Program-made: the position numbers and the translations under genes | Notes under the pieces: generated by a model | The model's database searches: none | What the model was told of the DNA's origin: nothing | What the model saw: the letters and a program-made list of their open reading frames with translations, nothing else | Assembly (NCBI RefSeq): GCF_028737215.1 | Contig: NZ_JAQZAM010000002.1 | Coordinates: 248,001-312,000, forward strand | Origin: Actinomycetospora chibensis | GTDB taxonomy: Bacteria > Actinomycetota > Actinomycetes > Mycobacteriales > Pseudonocardiaceae | DNA length: 64,000 bases | Direction: 5' to 3' | In this document: positions 34,170 to 42,493 of the stretch, in pieces | How the letters are laid out: each line of letters starts with the position of its first letter | Numbering within the stretch: the first letter of the stretch is position 1

Positions 34170-35318
34170 ATGACCGCCTCACCGGATCCCGCGTTCCCCG
34201 AGGACGACCCGACCGCGCTCGCGGGGTCGCCGTCGACGAACGGGACGGCCCGGCCGCCGCGGTCGCCCGGCGGCATGCCGCGGGGGTTGGTGCTGCTGCT
34301 GGGGGCGGCCGCGTCCGTAGTCGCCGTCGCCGGCATCCGCGCCGCCGCCTGGCTGATCGGTCCCGCGCTCCTGGCGCTCATGATCGTCATTGCCGCCCAC
34401 CCGGTGCAACGGTGGTTGCGGCAGCGGGGATGGCCGGGATGGGTCGCCACGCTGGCCCTGATCCTGGTGATCTACGCCGGCCTCCTCGCGCTCGTCGGCG
34501 TGCTGCTGGTGTCGGTCGGGCAGCTGGCGACGGTCCTGCCGCAGTACACGGCCCAGTTCAATGCCCTGGTCGCGTCGGTGGAGAAGGCGCTCGCCGGCCT
34601 CGGCATCGGGCCCGAGCAGATCCAGGCGGCGACCAGCTCCGCCAGCCTCAGCTCGGTGATCGGCGCCGTGGGCGGGGTGTTGTCGAGCCTGGGCGGTGTG
34701 CTCGCCGTGATCGTGCTGATCCTGGCGCTGCTGCTGTTCTTCATCGCCGACGCGGCCACCTTCGGCCGGCGCCTGGACAGCATCGCCATCGACCGTCCGG
34801 ACGCGGTGCGCGCCCTGGCGGGCTTCGCGAGCGGCACGCGCAGCTATCTCGTGGTCACCACCGTGTTCGGGTTCATCGTCGCGGTCCTCGACGGCATCGC
34901 CCTGGAGATCATGGGGGTGCCGCTCGCGATCCTCTGGGCGATCCTCGCGTTCATCACCAACTACATCCCGAACATCGGGTTCTTGTTCGGCCTGGTGCCG
35001 CCCGCGCTGCTCGCCCTGCTCACCGGCGGCTGGCCGCTGCTCGTCGCCGTCGTCGTCGTGTACTGCGTGCTCAACCTGGTCATCCAGTCGCTGATCCAGC
35101 CCCGGTTCATCGGCAACTCGGTCGGGCTCTCGGCCACGGTCACGTTCGTGGCCCTGCTGTTCTGGGCGTGGGTGCTCGGACCGCTCGGGGCGTTGCTGGC
35201 CATCCCTCTGACGCTGCTGGTCAAGGCGCTGCTCGTGGACGTCGATCCCCGCGCCCGGTGGGCCGACGCCCTCCTGCGCAGCACCGCCGAGGACCCACCC
35301 GCGACAGCGGAGGCCTGA
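34170..35318 (+). CDS. AI-2E family (PerM-like) membrane transporter
   Basis: 382 residues with about seven hydrophobic segments and a long outer loop in the middle (QLATVLPQYTAQFNAL). The C-terminal ITNYIPNIGFLFGLVPPALLAL and VYCVLNLVIQSLIQPRF segments are signatures of the AI-2E/PerM family, which includes permeases and Na+/H+ antiporters; an autoinducer role is not implied. ATG 34170 begins MTASPDPAF. It is divergent from the response regulator. Confidence 0.9.
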   Translation: MTASPDPAFPEDDPTALAGSPSTNGTARPPRSPGGMPRGLVLLLGAAASVVAVAGIRAAAWLIGPALLALMIVIAAHPVQRWLRQRGWPGWVATLALILVIYAGLLALVGVLLVSVGQLATVLPQYTAQFNALVASVEKALAGLGIGPEQIQAATSSASLSSVIGAVGGVLSSLGGVLAVIVLILALLLFFIADAATFGRRLDSIAIDRPDAVRALAGFASGTRSYLVVTTVFGFIVAVLDGIALEIMGVPLAILWAILAFITNYIPNIGFLFGLVPPALLALLTGGWPLLVAVVVVYCVLNLVIQSLIQPRFIGNSVGLSATVTFVALLFWAWVLGPLGALLAIPLTLLVKALLVDVDPRARWADALLRSTAEDPPATAEA

Positions 35319-35498
35319 ACGCCGGCGCCCAGAGGGTCGCGAAGTGGAGCCGCTTCGCCAGGCGGTCCCACCCGAGGGCCGTCGCCCGGGAGGTCGGAAC
35401 GAGGTGTCGGTGCCGGCAGGGCGAGACTCCGATCCCGCGGTGTGCGTCGACGCCGATGCCACGATGCCGGGGGAGAACTCGGTGATCCTGGAGACGGT

Positions 35499-35993
35499 AT
35501 GAGCTGGCAACTGCTCCTGGAGTTCGTGGGATCGACCGCGTACGGCGTGCTGTCCTCAGTGATCCCGATCTTCAACAGCGAGCTCTACGTCGTGGCGTCC
35601 CAGGTCGGAGGGTTCGCCGAAGAGGTCACGGCGGCGACCGGTTGTGCCCTCGGACAGAGCATCGGGAAGGTCGGCACGGTCGTCGCACTGCGGCGGGGCG
35701 CCACCTTCGGGTGGGTCCGGCGGATACGCGACCGGCCCCGCACACCGGCCGGACAGGTCCGGACGACGTTGCGGGGCTGGTCGGACCGCATGATGGGGCT
35801 CATCGGTGAATCCCGGTGGGGAGTGGCGATCGTCTTCCTCTCGGCCTGCGTGTTCATCCCGCCGCTGTATCCGCTGACGCTCGCCGTGGCGGGAACGCGG
35901 ATGTCGGTCATCGCCTTCGGTCCTGCTGTCCTCGCCGGGCGGATGTTGCTGTTCCTGGCCATAGCTTTCGGGGTGTCTGCGCTGGTCCATTGA
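35499..35993 (+). CDS. VTT/DedA-like membrane protein
   Basis: 164 residues with re-entrant and transmembrane segments. FNSELYVVASQVGG with the acidic residue in a hydrophobic re-entrant loop and GCALGQSIGKVG resemble the SNARE-associated (VTT) fold of DedA proteins. A basic cytosolic loop (RRIRDRPRTPAGQVR) joins to ACVFIPPLYPLTLAVAGTRM. Members are thought to be lipid scramblases or proton-driven transporters. It stands alone between the AI-2E gene and the kinase. Confidence 0.75.
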   Translation: MSWQLLLEFVGSTAYGVLSSVIPIFNSELYVVASQVGGFAEEVTAATGCALGQSIGKVGTVVALRRGATFGWVRRIRDRPRTPAGQVRTTLRGWSDRMMGLIGESRWGVAIVFLSACVFIPPLYPLTLAVAGTRMSVIAFGPAVLAGRMLLFLAIAFGVSALVH

Positions 35994-36196
35994 TCGGGTC
36001 GCAGGAACGAGTGGCGGCACGACGCAGGGCGCACCGTCCGGCGGAGTGCCCATCGCCGGCGGCCATCCGGCCGGTCGTGGCTCGGCCCGTTCGACCACAC
36101 ATCCGAGGCTCGGCCGATCTCACCCGATCGAGGTAACGGAACGGTCACGACGAGCGATATCCGATGAGGTCATCCGTGGGTTGCTGAGGGAGGGCG

Positions 36197-37681
36197 ATGT
36201 CGACGCCAACGACGGTGCCGAGTACCTCGGCGACCATCGAGCCCGGACGCCTCGTGGCCGGTCGCTACCTGCTGCTCGCCCGGGTGGGACGCGGCGGGTC
36301 CGGCTCGGTGTGGCGGGCGCACGACCAGCTGCTGGACCGCGAGGTCGCGGTCAAGCGGCTCCACGGCGGACAGGCGATCGAAGCGGTGCGACCCGGGACG
36401 GTGCGGGAGCGGGCGCACCGCGAGGGCCGGGTCGCGGCCCGTCTGCACCACCCGCGTCTGGCCGCGATCTACGACATGACCGAGCTCGACGGCGAGGTCT
36501 GCCTGGTGATGGAGTACGTGGCCGCGCCTTCACTGGCCGACCTGCTCGATCGGGAGGGCCCCCTCCCCGCCGGCCGCGTTGCGAGCATCGGCCTGCAGAT
36601 CGCCGAGGGGCTCGCCGCGATGCACCGGACCGGGATCGTGCATCGCGACATCAAGCCCGCGAACATCATGATCGGACCCGACGACACGGTCACCGTCACC
36701 GACTTCGGGATCGCGGTCTTCGGCAGCGATCCCGGCATGGACAGCCACCTCGTGGCCGGCACCCCCCACTACATGGCCCCCGAGCTCGCTCTCGGAGGGG
36801 TGCCTACGACCAAGGCCGACATGTTCTCCCTCGGCGCCACCCTCCACGCCGCGCTCGCCGGCGCTCCACCCCGGCCCGGTGCGAGTGATGTCCTCGAAGG
36901 TCTCTGCGAGATCGCCCCGGATGTTGTCCGGCCCGCACGTCGCACCGGGCAACTCGGCGTGATGCTGCGGGCCCTGCTCGATCTCGATCCGGTGCGACGA
37001 CCCGGTGCCCTCCTCGCGGCGCGTCGGCTCGCCGAGGTCGCCTCCGCGGTAGGCCCGGTCGGTGCCGATCTGCGGTCCTTCAGCGCACTGGGCCCTGGCC
37101 CGACGGCCACCTCCGAGTTGACGGCCGAGGACGGAGACGGAGACCGCGGAACATCGAGCAGCCCAGCAGCTGTTGGCGGGGCCCGGGCCTCCGATGACGT
37201 GGACGACGCCACCCCCGAGAACTCGCAGGCCTCGGCCGGTCTTGCCGGTCGGCACCGGGTGGTCCGGGCAGCGTGGCGACGCCCGTCGCGCCGGGTCGTG
37301 CTCGGGACGGGGCTCGCCGGCCTCCTCGGCGTGATCGGGATCGTCGGTCTGGCTACCGAACCCGAGCCCCTGGCGACGCCGTCCCCAGCGCCCTCTCCCG
37401 GGCAAGCAGCTCTTCCCTCCTTGCCGCTCGCGGCGGCGCCGATCGTGCCCGCCACCCCGAGCACCGCCGCGTCGACACCGTTCGACGAGGTCGCCTCGGC
37501 CGCGCCGCCGAGGTCCGAGAGACCCTCACCGGCTTCGGCCCAGGTCACAGTGGGCGACGACCAGGAAAGGGCACCCACCGAGAGCCGCGAGGGGGGCAAC
37601 GGGAACGACAAGAAGGACGAGAAGAAGGACGACAAGAAGGGTGACCGCGGAAGCGGAGGCGGACGCGGTCGCGGCAACTGA
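36197..37681 (+). CDS. receptor-type serine/threonine protein kinase
   Basis: 494 residues. Residues about 23-290 form a Hanks-type kinase: glycine loop GRGGSGSV, K53 (VAVKRL), HRDIKPANI with D151, DFG at D169. After a linker comes one TM helix (VVLGTGLAGLLGVIGIVGLA, about 375-395) and an outer Pro/Ala-rich segment that ends in a Lys/Asp/Gly-rich tail. No PASTA repeats are present, so the ligand differs from PknB. GAGGGAGGGCG precedes ATG 36197. Substrates unknown. Confidence 0.92.
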   Translation: MSTPTTVPSTSATIEPGRLVAGRYLLLARVGRGGSGSVWRAHDQLLDREVAVKRLHGGQAIEAVRPGTVRERAHREGRVAARLHHPRLAAIYDMTELDGEVCLVMEYVAAPSLADLLDREGPLPAGRVASIGLQIAEGLAAMHRTGIVHRDIKPANIMIGPDDTVTVTDFGIAVFGSDPGMDSHLVAGTPHYMAPELALGGVPTTKADMFSLGATLHAALAGAPPRPGASDVLEGLCEIAPDVVRPARRTGQLGVMLRALLDLDPVRRPGALLAARRLAEVASAVGPVGADLRSFSALGPGPTATSELTAEDGDGDRGTSSSPAAVGGARASDDVDDATPENSQASAGLAGRHRVVRAAWRRPSRRVVLGTGLAGLLGVIGIVGLATEPEPLATPSPAPSPGQAALPSLPLAAAPIVPATPSTAASTPFDEVASAAPPRSERPSPASAQVTVGDDQERAPTESREGGNGNDKKDEKKDDKKGDRGSGGGRGRGN

Positions 37682-37818
37682 GTGAGCACTTCGGCCGGCG
37701 CCGCTTCGAACTGCAGGCTGCGCTCGTCCTCACCCGTCATCTCGGCGGTGCCGTGGTGTGCACCAGTAGCTCCCATGTCGTGCCACGCCGCCGAGGAGAC
37801 GCCGCACAGGGAACTCGA

Positions 37819-38745
37819 TCAGCCGACGTCGCCCTCGGCGACGCGGGGCAGCGCGGGCATGTCGTCGTCGAGACGGGCGAGCCAGAGGAGGAAAGCCCGG
37901 GCTCGCGCGGTCGGGGTGGGTTCTTCGAGCGGTCGTAGCAGGTAGTGGGCCTGGCGCATGGGGAAGGACTGCGCGAGGGCGACGCTGACCCGCCCTGCGC
38001 GGACGGCGGTCCGGGCGAAGCGTTCGGGGACCGCCGCGGTGGCATCGCCCGCGATCACGAGCTCGAGTGCGGCGATGGTGGTGTCGACGGTGGTCGCCTG
38101 CCCCGCGGGTCCGCTCGTCGGGGCGGACGGTAGGACGCGTTGCCAGACGTCGTCGAAGCCGAGGACCTGGATGCGGGGTCGTACGGCGAGGTCGGTGGCG
38201 TCACGGATCGGACCCCAGCGGACGAGGTGGCCGGGTCCGTGGACGACGACGGCGTCGTCGTGGTGCAACAGCTGGGCGTGAACGCCGGGCCAGGCACCGC
38301 GGCCCTGGTGGATGTCGAGGTCGACCTCGCCGGGGGTGAGGGCCTCCGACCAGACCGCGCACACCAGGCGCAGGTCGATCTCGGGGTGCTCGGCCTGGAA
38401 TCGGTGCAGGTGCGGCGCGAGCCAGGTCGTCGCGTACGACACCTGGGTCCGGACGGTGAGCTGTTCCCGCCGGGCGGGGGCGAACAGGCCGCCTGTGGCG
38501 GCGGCGAGATCGTCGAGGCTCTCGCGCACCGAGGGCAGGTAGGCGCGGCCGAGCTCGGTGAGCTCCACGCTGCGCGCGAGCCGCTCGAACAGCGGGACCC
38601 CGAGGTGGGCCTCCAACGACCGGATGCGTTGGCTGACCGCGGCCGGCGACAGGTGGAGCTCGGCCGCGGCTGCGGCGAAACTCCCGAGCCGCGCCGCGGC
38701 CTCGAACGCCTGCACGCCGGGTAACGGGGGCAGCGGGTCTCGCAC
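37819..38745 (-). CDS. LysR-family regulator (GcvA-like)
   Basis: 308 residues from GTG 38745. The N-terminal HTH is LPGVQAFEAAARLGSFAAAA and LSPAAVSQRIRSLEAHLGV, with a C-terminal two-lobed inducer domain of the GcvA subgroup (TVRTQVSYATTWLAPHLHRF). It is divergent from the dioxygenase-HD oxygenase pair across 147 bases and is its probable activator, as LysR genes usually control the divergent operon. Confidence 0.9.
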   Translation of the reverse strand: MRDPLPPLPGVQAFEAAARLGSFAAAAAELHLSPAAVSQRIRSLEAHLGVPLFERLARSVELTELGRAYLPSVRESLDDLAAATGGLFAPARREQLTVRTQVSYATTWLAPHLHRFQAEHPEIDLRLVCAVWSEALTPGEVDLDIHQGRGAWPGVHAQLLHHDDAVVVHGPGHLVRWGPIRDATDLAVRPRIQVLGFDDVWQRVLPSAPTSGPAGQATTVDTTIAALELVIAGDATAAVPERFARTAVRAGRVSVALAQSFPMRQAHYLLRPLEEPTPTARARAFLLWLARLDDDMPALPRVAEGDVG

Positions 38746-38892
38746 ATCGGCGACCCTAGGCGCGCAACTCGACGAGCCACACTTTCTCGATGCCTCAGGG
38801 GTCGTTCCGGTCGTTTGAGTTCGCCATGACATCTGGCGACGCTGGACGTGACCGCCGATCGCGGTCCGCCCCCACCCTCAGGAGATCCTCCG

Positions 38893-40077
38893 GTGAGCCA
38901 GACCCTCGGCCATGCGAGCCCCGAGACAACCCTGCCGGACGGCACGCTCGAGCTCGACGGGCGGAGCCTGTCCGTCGTGCTCGATGGGCGGCCCCGCCGG
39001 TTCCACTACGTCTGGCTACGGGACAACAGCTGGGCCGCCGACGACCGGGTGCGCCAGAGCGGCGAGCGCAAGCTGTTCACCGCCTCGATCCCGCCGGACA
39101 TCGCTCCGACCGTCGCCTCCTGGGCGCCCGAGCGGGGCCTGGAGGTGCTGTGGAACGACGGGCAGGCCGCGACCTACTCCCCAGCGTGGCTGCGCCGCTA
39201 CGACTACTCCCCCGCCGCGCGAGCCGACCGGCGGCGCACCGTGACCCTGTGGTCCGAGACCGCGGGCGAGCCGCCGCGCTTCCCGCACGCCGAGGTCGTG
39301 GCCGGCAGAGAGGGGCAGCTGGCCTACCTCGACGCCGTGCGCGAGTTCGGGGCCGCCGTCGTCACCGACGTCCCGTCGGAGCACCACGAGGTCGAGCGTT
39401 TCGCCCGGACCATCGGCCACATCCGCGAGGTCGCCTTCGAGCGCGTCCACAACGTGCGCCACGACCCCGCCGGCTACAACGTCGCCCACACCCCCGGCGA
39501 GCTGAAGCCCCACACCGACATGCCCAGCTACAACTGGCCACCGTCGATCCAGCTGCTGCACTTCCTGACCAATCAGGCCACCGGCGGCGAGTCCACCCTC
39601 GTCGACGGCTGGGCCGCGCTGGCCGAACTGCGCCGCGACGCCCCGCACCACTTCGACGTCCTGACCCGTGTCGCGGTGCCCTTCCAGCTGTTCAGCGACG
39701 ACGAGGACACCTGGGCCGAGAACCCCATGGTCCAGCTCGACACCGACGGCGAGGTGCGGCTGTTCCGGTTCTCCAACCAGCTCGCCCAGCCCCTGTCGGC
39801 GCCCTTCGACCAGGTCGAGAAGTTCTACGACGCCTACCGCCATCTCGGGCAGATCATCGACTCCGGCCGCTACCGCGCCACCTTCAAGTCCGCGGACGGC
39901 GATCTGCTCACCGTGCACTCCCACCGCGTCCTGCACGGCCGGATGCCCTACGACCCCACCAGCGGCGCCCGCCACCTGCAGGACGTCTACATGGAGTTCG
40001 ACGACCTCATGGCCCGGCGCCGCGTCCTGCGCGGCGAGCACAAGCCGATCCCCGCCCAGCCCCAGGAGCGCTCGTGA
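38893..40077 (+). CDS. tmpA: Fe(II)/2-oxoglutarate dioxygenase, gamma-butyrobetaine-hydroxylase-like (TmpA-like)
   Basis: 394 residues: a GBBH-like N-terminal domain (HYVWLRDNSWAADDR) and a TauD-type jelly roll with iron ligands H207 and D209 (KPHTDM) and H348 (LHGRMP). GGAG at 38881-38884 supports GTG 38893. In other members the N-terminal domain has cysteines that bind zinc after WLRDN; here they are absent. It shares a 4-base overlap with an HD-domain oxygenase gene, the arrangement of TmpA/TmpB that hydroxylates then cleaves 2-(trimethylammonio)ethylphosphonate to glycine betaine and phosphate. A gamma-butyrobetaine or trimethyllysine hydroxylase is the alternative. Confidence 0.72.
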   Translation: MSQTLGHASPETTLPDGTLELDGRSLSVVLDGRPRRFHYVWLRDNSWAADDRVRQSGERKLFTASIPPDIAPTVASWAPERGLEVLWNDGQAATYSPAWLRRYDYSPAARADRRRTVTLWSETAGEPPRFPHAEVVAGREGQLAYLDAVREFGAAVVTDVPSEHHEVERFARTIGHIREVAFERVHNVRHDPAGYNVAHTPGELKPHTDMPSYNWPPSIQLLHFLTNQATGGESTLVDGWAALAELRRDAPHHFDVLTRVAVPFQLFSDDEDTWAENPMVQLDTDGEVRLFRFSNQLAQPLSAPFDQVEKFYDAYRHLGQIIDSGRYRATFKSADGDLLTVHSHRVLHGRMPYDPTSGARHLQDVYMEFDDLMARRRVLRGEHKPIPAQPQERS

Positions 40078-40649
40078 CGCCCGCACGTCCCACTGTCGCG
40101 TTCACCGCGATGGCCGACGGCACCGCCGCCGACTACCGGCTGCTCGAGACCTACGAACATGTCGAGCTGGCACGGTTCCCCGACCGCATCCTCGGCTGGC
40201 TGCGTGCCATGGACGACCACACCGGCTACCAGGTCACGCGCCTCGAACACAGCCTCCAGGCCGCCACCCGCGCCCACCGCGCCGGCGAGGACGAGGAGAC
40301 CGTGGTCTGCGCCCTGGTCCACGACATCGGCGACATGCTCGCCCCGGCCAACCACTCCGAGGTCGCCGCGGCGGTCGTGCGCCCCTACGTCTCCGAACGC
40401 AACCACTGGATCATGAAGCATCACGGCGTGTTCCAGGGCGTCTACTGGTTCCACCACGTTGGCGCCGACCCGTACGCCCGAGACCGCTACGCCGACCACC
40501 CCTGGTACCAGGCCTGCGTCGACTTCTGCGCCGACTACGACCAGAACTCCTTCGACCCCGACTACCCCTCCGAGGGCCTGGAGTTCTTCGAGCCCATGGT
40601 CCGCCGCGTGTTCCACCCCGACCGCGTGCACGCCCCCGACCTCGGCTGA
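40074..40649 (+). CDS. tmpB: HD-domain mixed-valence diiron oxygenase (TmpB/PhnZ-like)
   Basis: 191 residues. HTGYQVTRLEHSLQAA (49-64) matches the start of PhnZ-type HD oxygenases. H59, H83-D84 (LVHDIGD), H94 and H116/H117 are candidate iron ligands; an acidic residue near 150-154 completes the set. PhnZ and TmpB cleave alpha-hydroxylated phosphonates with two irons. It is translationally coupled to the dioxygenase upstream (GTGA). No phosphonate transporter or C-P lyase gene is near. Confidence 0.75.
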   Translation: MTPARPTVAFTAMADGTAADYRLLETYEHVELARFPDRILGWLRAMDDHTGYQVTRLEHSLQAATRAHRAGEDEETVVCALVHDIGDMLAPANHSEVAAAVVRPYVSERNHWIMKHHGVFQGVYWFHHVGADPYARDRYADHPWYQACVDFCADYDQNSFDPDYPSEGLEFFEPMVRRVFHPDRVHAPDLG

Positions 40650-40904
40650 CGTCCTCGTCAACAATGAGGGCGAGCGGCCCGATCCGCGTCCGGAGCTGGC
40701 AAGCGCACGGCGTAGCCATTCGGGCAGCCGCCCGAGGCGGTGCAGGCCGGAGGTCCCCACGCAGTGAGGCGGTCCTCGAGCGCGAGTCGGTCGTGATGCT
40801 CGGCGGGGACGGACGACCTCCGTGAGGCAGGGGGGCCGACCGGACTCGCCCATGAGGGTCCGACGGCCCTGCTTCCGGAGCCCGCGGGCGAGCACCGTCC
40901 GGCC

Positions 40905-41708
40905 ATGAGCGACACCGACCGAACCCTTGCCGTCCGCGTCACCGCACAGCCCGAGCCGGACCCGAGCCGGGCGCTGTGGCTGGTGAAATGGCTGCTGCTG
41001 ATACCCCACATCATCGTGCTCGCGCTGCTCGGCGTCGTCTTCGTGGTCCTCACCCTGGTGGCCCTGGTCGCCATCGTGATCACGGGCCGCTATCCGCGGG
41101 CGATCTTCGAGTTCAACCTCGGCGTGCTGCGGTGGGCCTGGCGGGTCGGCTACTACGGCTACGCCGCCAACGGCACCGACCGGTACCCGCCGTTCACCCT
41201 GGCCGAGCGCCCGGACTACCCGGCCCACCTCGACATCGACTACCCCGAGGAGCTCTCGCGCGGGCTGGCGCTGGTCAAGTGGTGGCTGCTGGCCATCCCG
41301 CACTACCTGGTGCTCGCACTGCTCCTCGGCACGAACACCGTGACCACCGACGGGAACGGCACGGCCGGGACGCTCGCCGTCCAGACCGGGCTGATCAGCC
41401 TGCTGGTGCTCATCGCCGCGGTGGGCCTGCTGTTCACCGGGCGCTACAGCCGAGGGATCTACGACGCCGTGGTCGGCCTGAACCGCTGGGTGCTGCGCGT
41501 CGTGGCCTACGTGACGCTGATGACCGACACCTACCCACCGTTCCGGCTCGACCAGGGCGGCGCCGAACCGGGCCCCCGCCCGCCGTCGCCGACCGACCTC
41601 CCGAGCGGAAGCGAGGCGGCGCAGCCTGCCGTCGACGGCGGCGCCGTCGAGCAGGGCTCCGACCGGGCCGAGGCCCGACACCGCGCCGAGACGGCCTCAT
41701 CGACATGA
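40905..41708 (+). CDS. DUF4389 membrane protein
   Basis: 267 residues with two copies of a module: LVKWLLLIPHIIVLALL followed by TGRYPRAIFEFNLGVLRW, then LVKWWLLAIPHYLVLALLL followed by TGRYSRGIYDAVVGLNRW. This repeated LxKWLLxIPH - GRYPRxIF architecture defines DUF4389. A disordered tail follows. Function is unknown; the stop overlaps the next gene (ATGA), so it is coupled with a DUF4386 protein and a WS/DGAT enzyme. Confidence 0.88.
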   Translation: MSDTDRTLAVRVTAQPEPDPSRALWLVKWLLLIPHIIVLALLGVVFVVLTLVALVAIVITGRYPRAIFEFNLGVLRWAWRVGYYGYAANGTDRYPPFTLAERPDYPAHLDIDYPEELSRGLALVKWWLLAIPHYLVLALLLGTNTVTTDGNGTAGTLAVQTGLISLLVLIAAVGLLFTGRYSRGIYDAVVGLNRWVLRVVAYVTLMTDTYPPFRLDQGGAEPGPRPPSPTDLPSGSEAAQPAVDGGAVEQGSDRAEARHRAETASST

Positions 41709-42493
41709 GCCTGCACACCCGCGGCAGCGGAGCCCCGGAGACGGGCGCCCCGGCGGGGCCGTCCGACGGCGCCGCGGGCGTGACAGCCGCGGCGCGCGGG
41801 GGCCGCGGAACGAGGACCAATGCGGTCGTCGCGGGCGTGCTGCTCATCCTCGCCACGGCGACGAGCCTGCTCGGCGTCCCGTTCCTCACCCCTGTGAGCG
41901 CGCCCGACCTTCTCGTCGAGATCGCGTCGCACCCGGCGCGGGTGAGCACCGGCGCTCTGCTCGGGATCGTCGCGGGCCTGGCGTCGACGGGCATCGCGGT
42001 CGCGTTGTACCCGGTCCTGCGGCACTCCTCGCCCGGGCTGGCGATCGGGGCCGTCGCCTTCCGGGTCATCGAGGGCACGCTCGCGCTCGTGGGCGCCACG
42101 GCCGTCCTGTCGCTGGTGTCGCTGAGCGGCGGGGTCGCCGGCGACGGTGGCCTCGCCCGGGCCTCCTCCGAGACCGCCGCCCAGGCCCTGCTGGCGATCC
42201 AGCACTGGGTGGCCGACGTCGGGGCGGTGGTCGCGTTCTCCCTGGGCGCACTCCTGTACTACCTGGCGTTCTACCGGAGCCGGCTCATCCCCCGCTGGCT
42301 GGCCGGCTGGGGTGTCGTCGGCGTCGTCGCGCTGCTCGCGTCGGCCGTGCTCGTCATCTACGGCGTGATCGGTCCGCTCTCCCCCGCGCAGATGATCATC
42401 GCGCTCCCGATCGCGGTCCAGGAGATGGTGCTCGCCGTCCGGCTGATCGCGAAGGGGTTCGCCGAGACCGCAGAGGACCGACATGCCGGATGA
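41705..42493 (+). CDS. DUF4386 membrane protein
   Basis: 262 residues with about six hydrophobic helices (NAVVAGVLLILATATSLLGV, LLGIVAGLASTGIAVALYPV, AIGAVAFRVIEGTLALVG and others). The ALYPVLRHSSPGLAIGAVAFRVIEG segment is characteristic of DUF4386, a family of unknown role. Its 3' end overlaps the WS/DGAT gene by 11 bases. Coupling on both sides suggests a common function at the membrane, possibly in lipid handling. Confidence 0.85.
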   Translation: MSLHTRGSGAPETGAPAGPSDGAAGVTAAARGGRGTRTNAVVAGVLLILATATSLLGVPFLTPVSAPDLLVEIASHPARVSTGALLGIVAGLASTGIAVALYPVLRHSSPGLAIGAVAFRVIEGTLALVGATAVLSLVSLSGGVAGDGGLARASSETAAQALLAIQHWVADVGAVVAFSLGALLYYLAFYRSRLIPRWLAGWGVVGVVALLASAVLVIYGVIGPLSPAQMIIALPIAVQEMVLAVRLIAKGFAETAEDRHAG

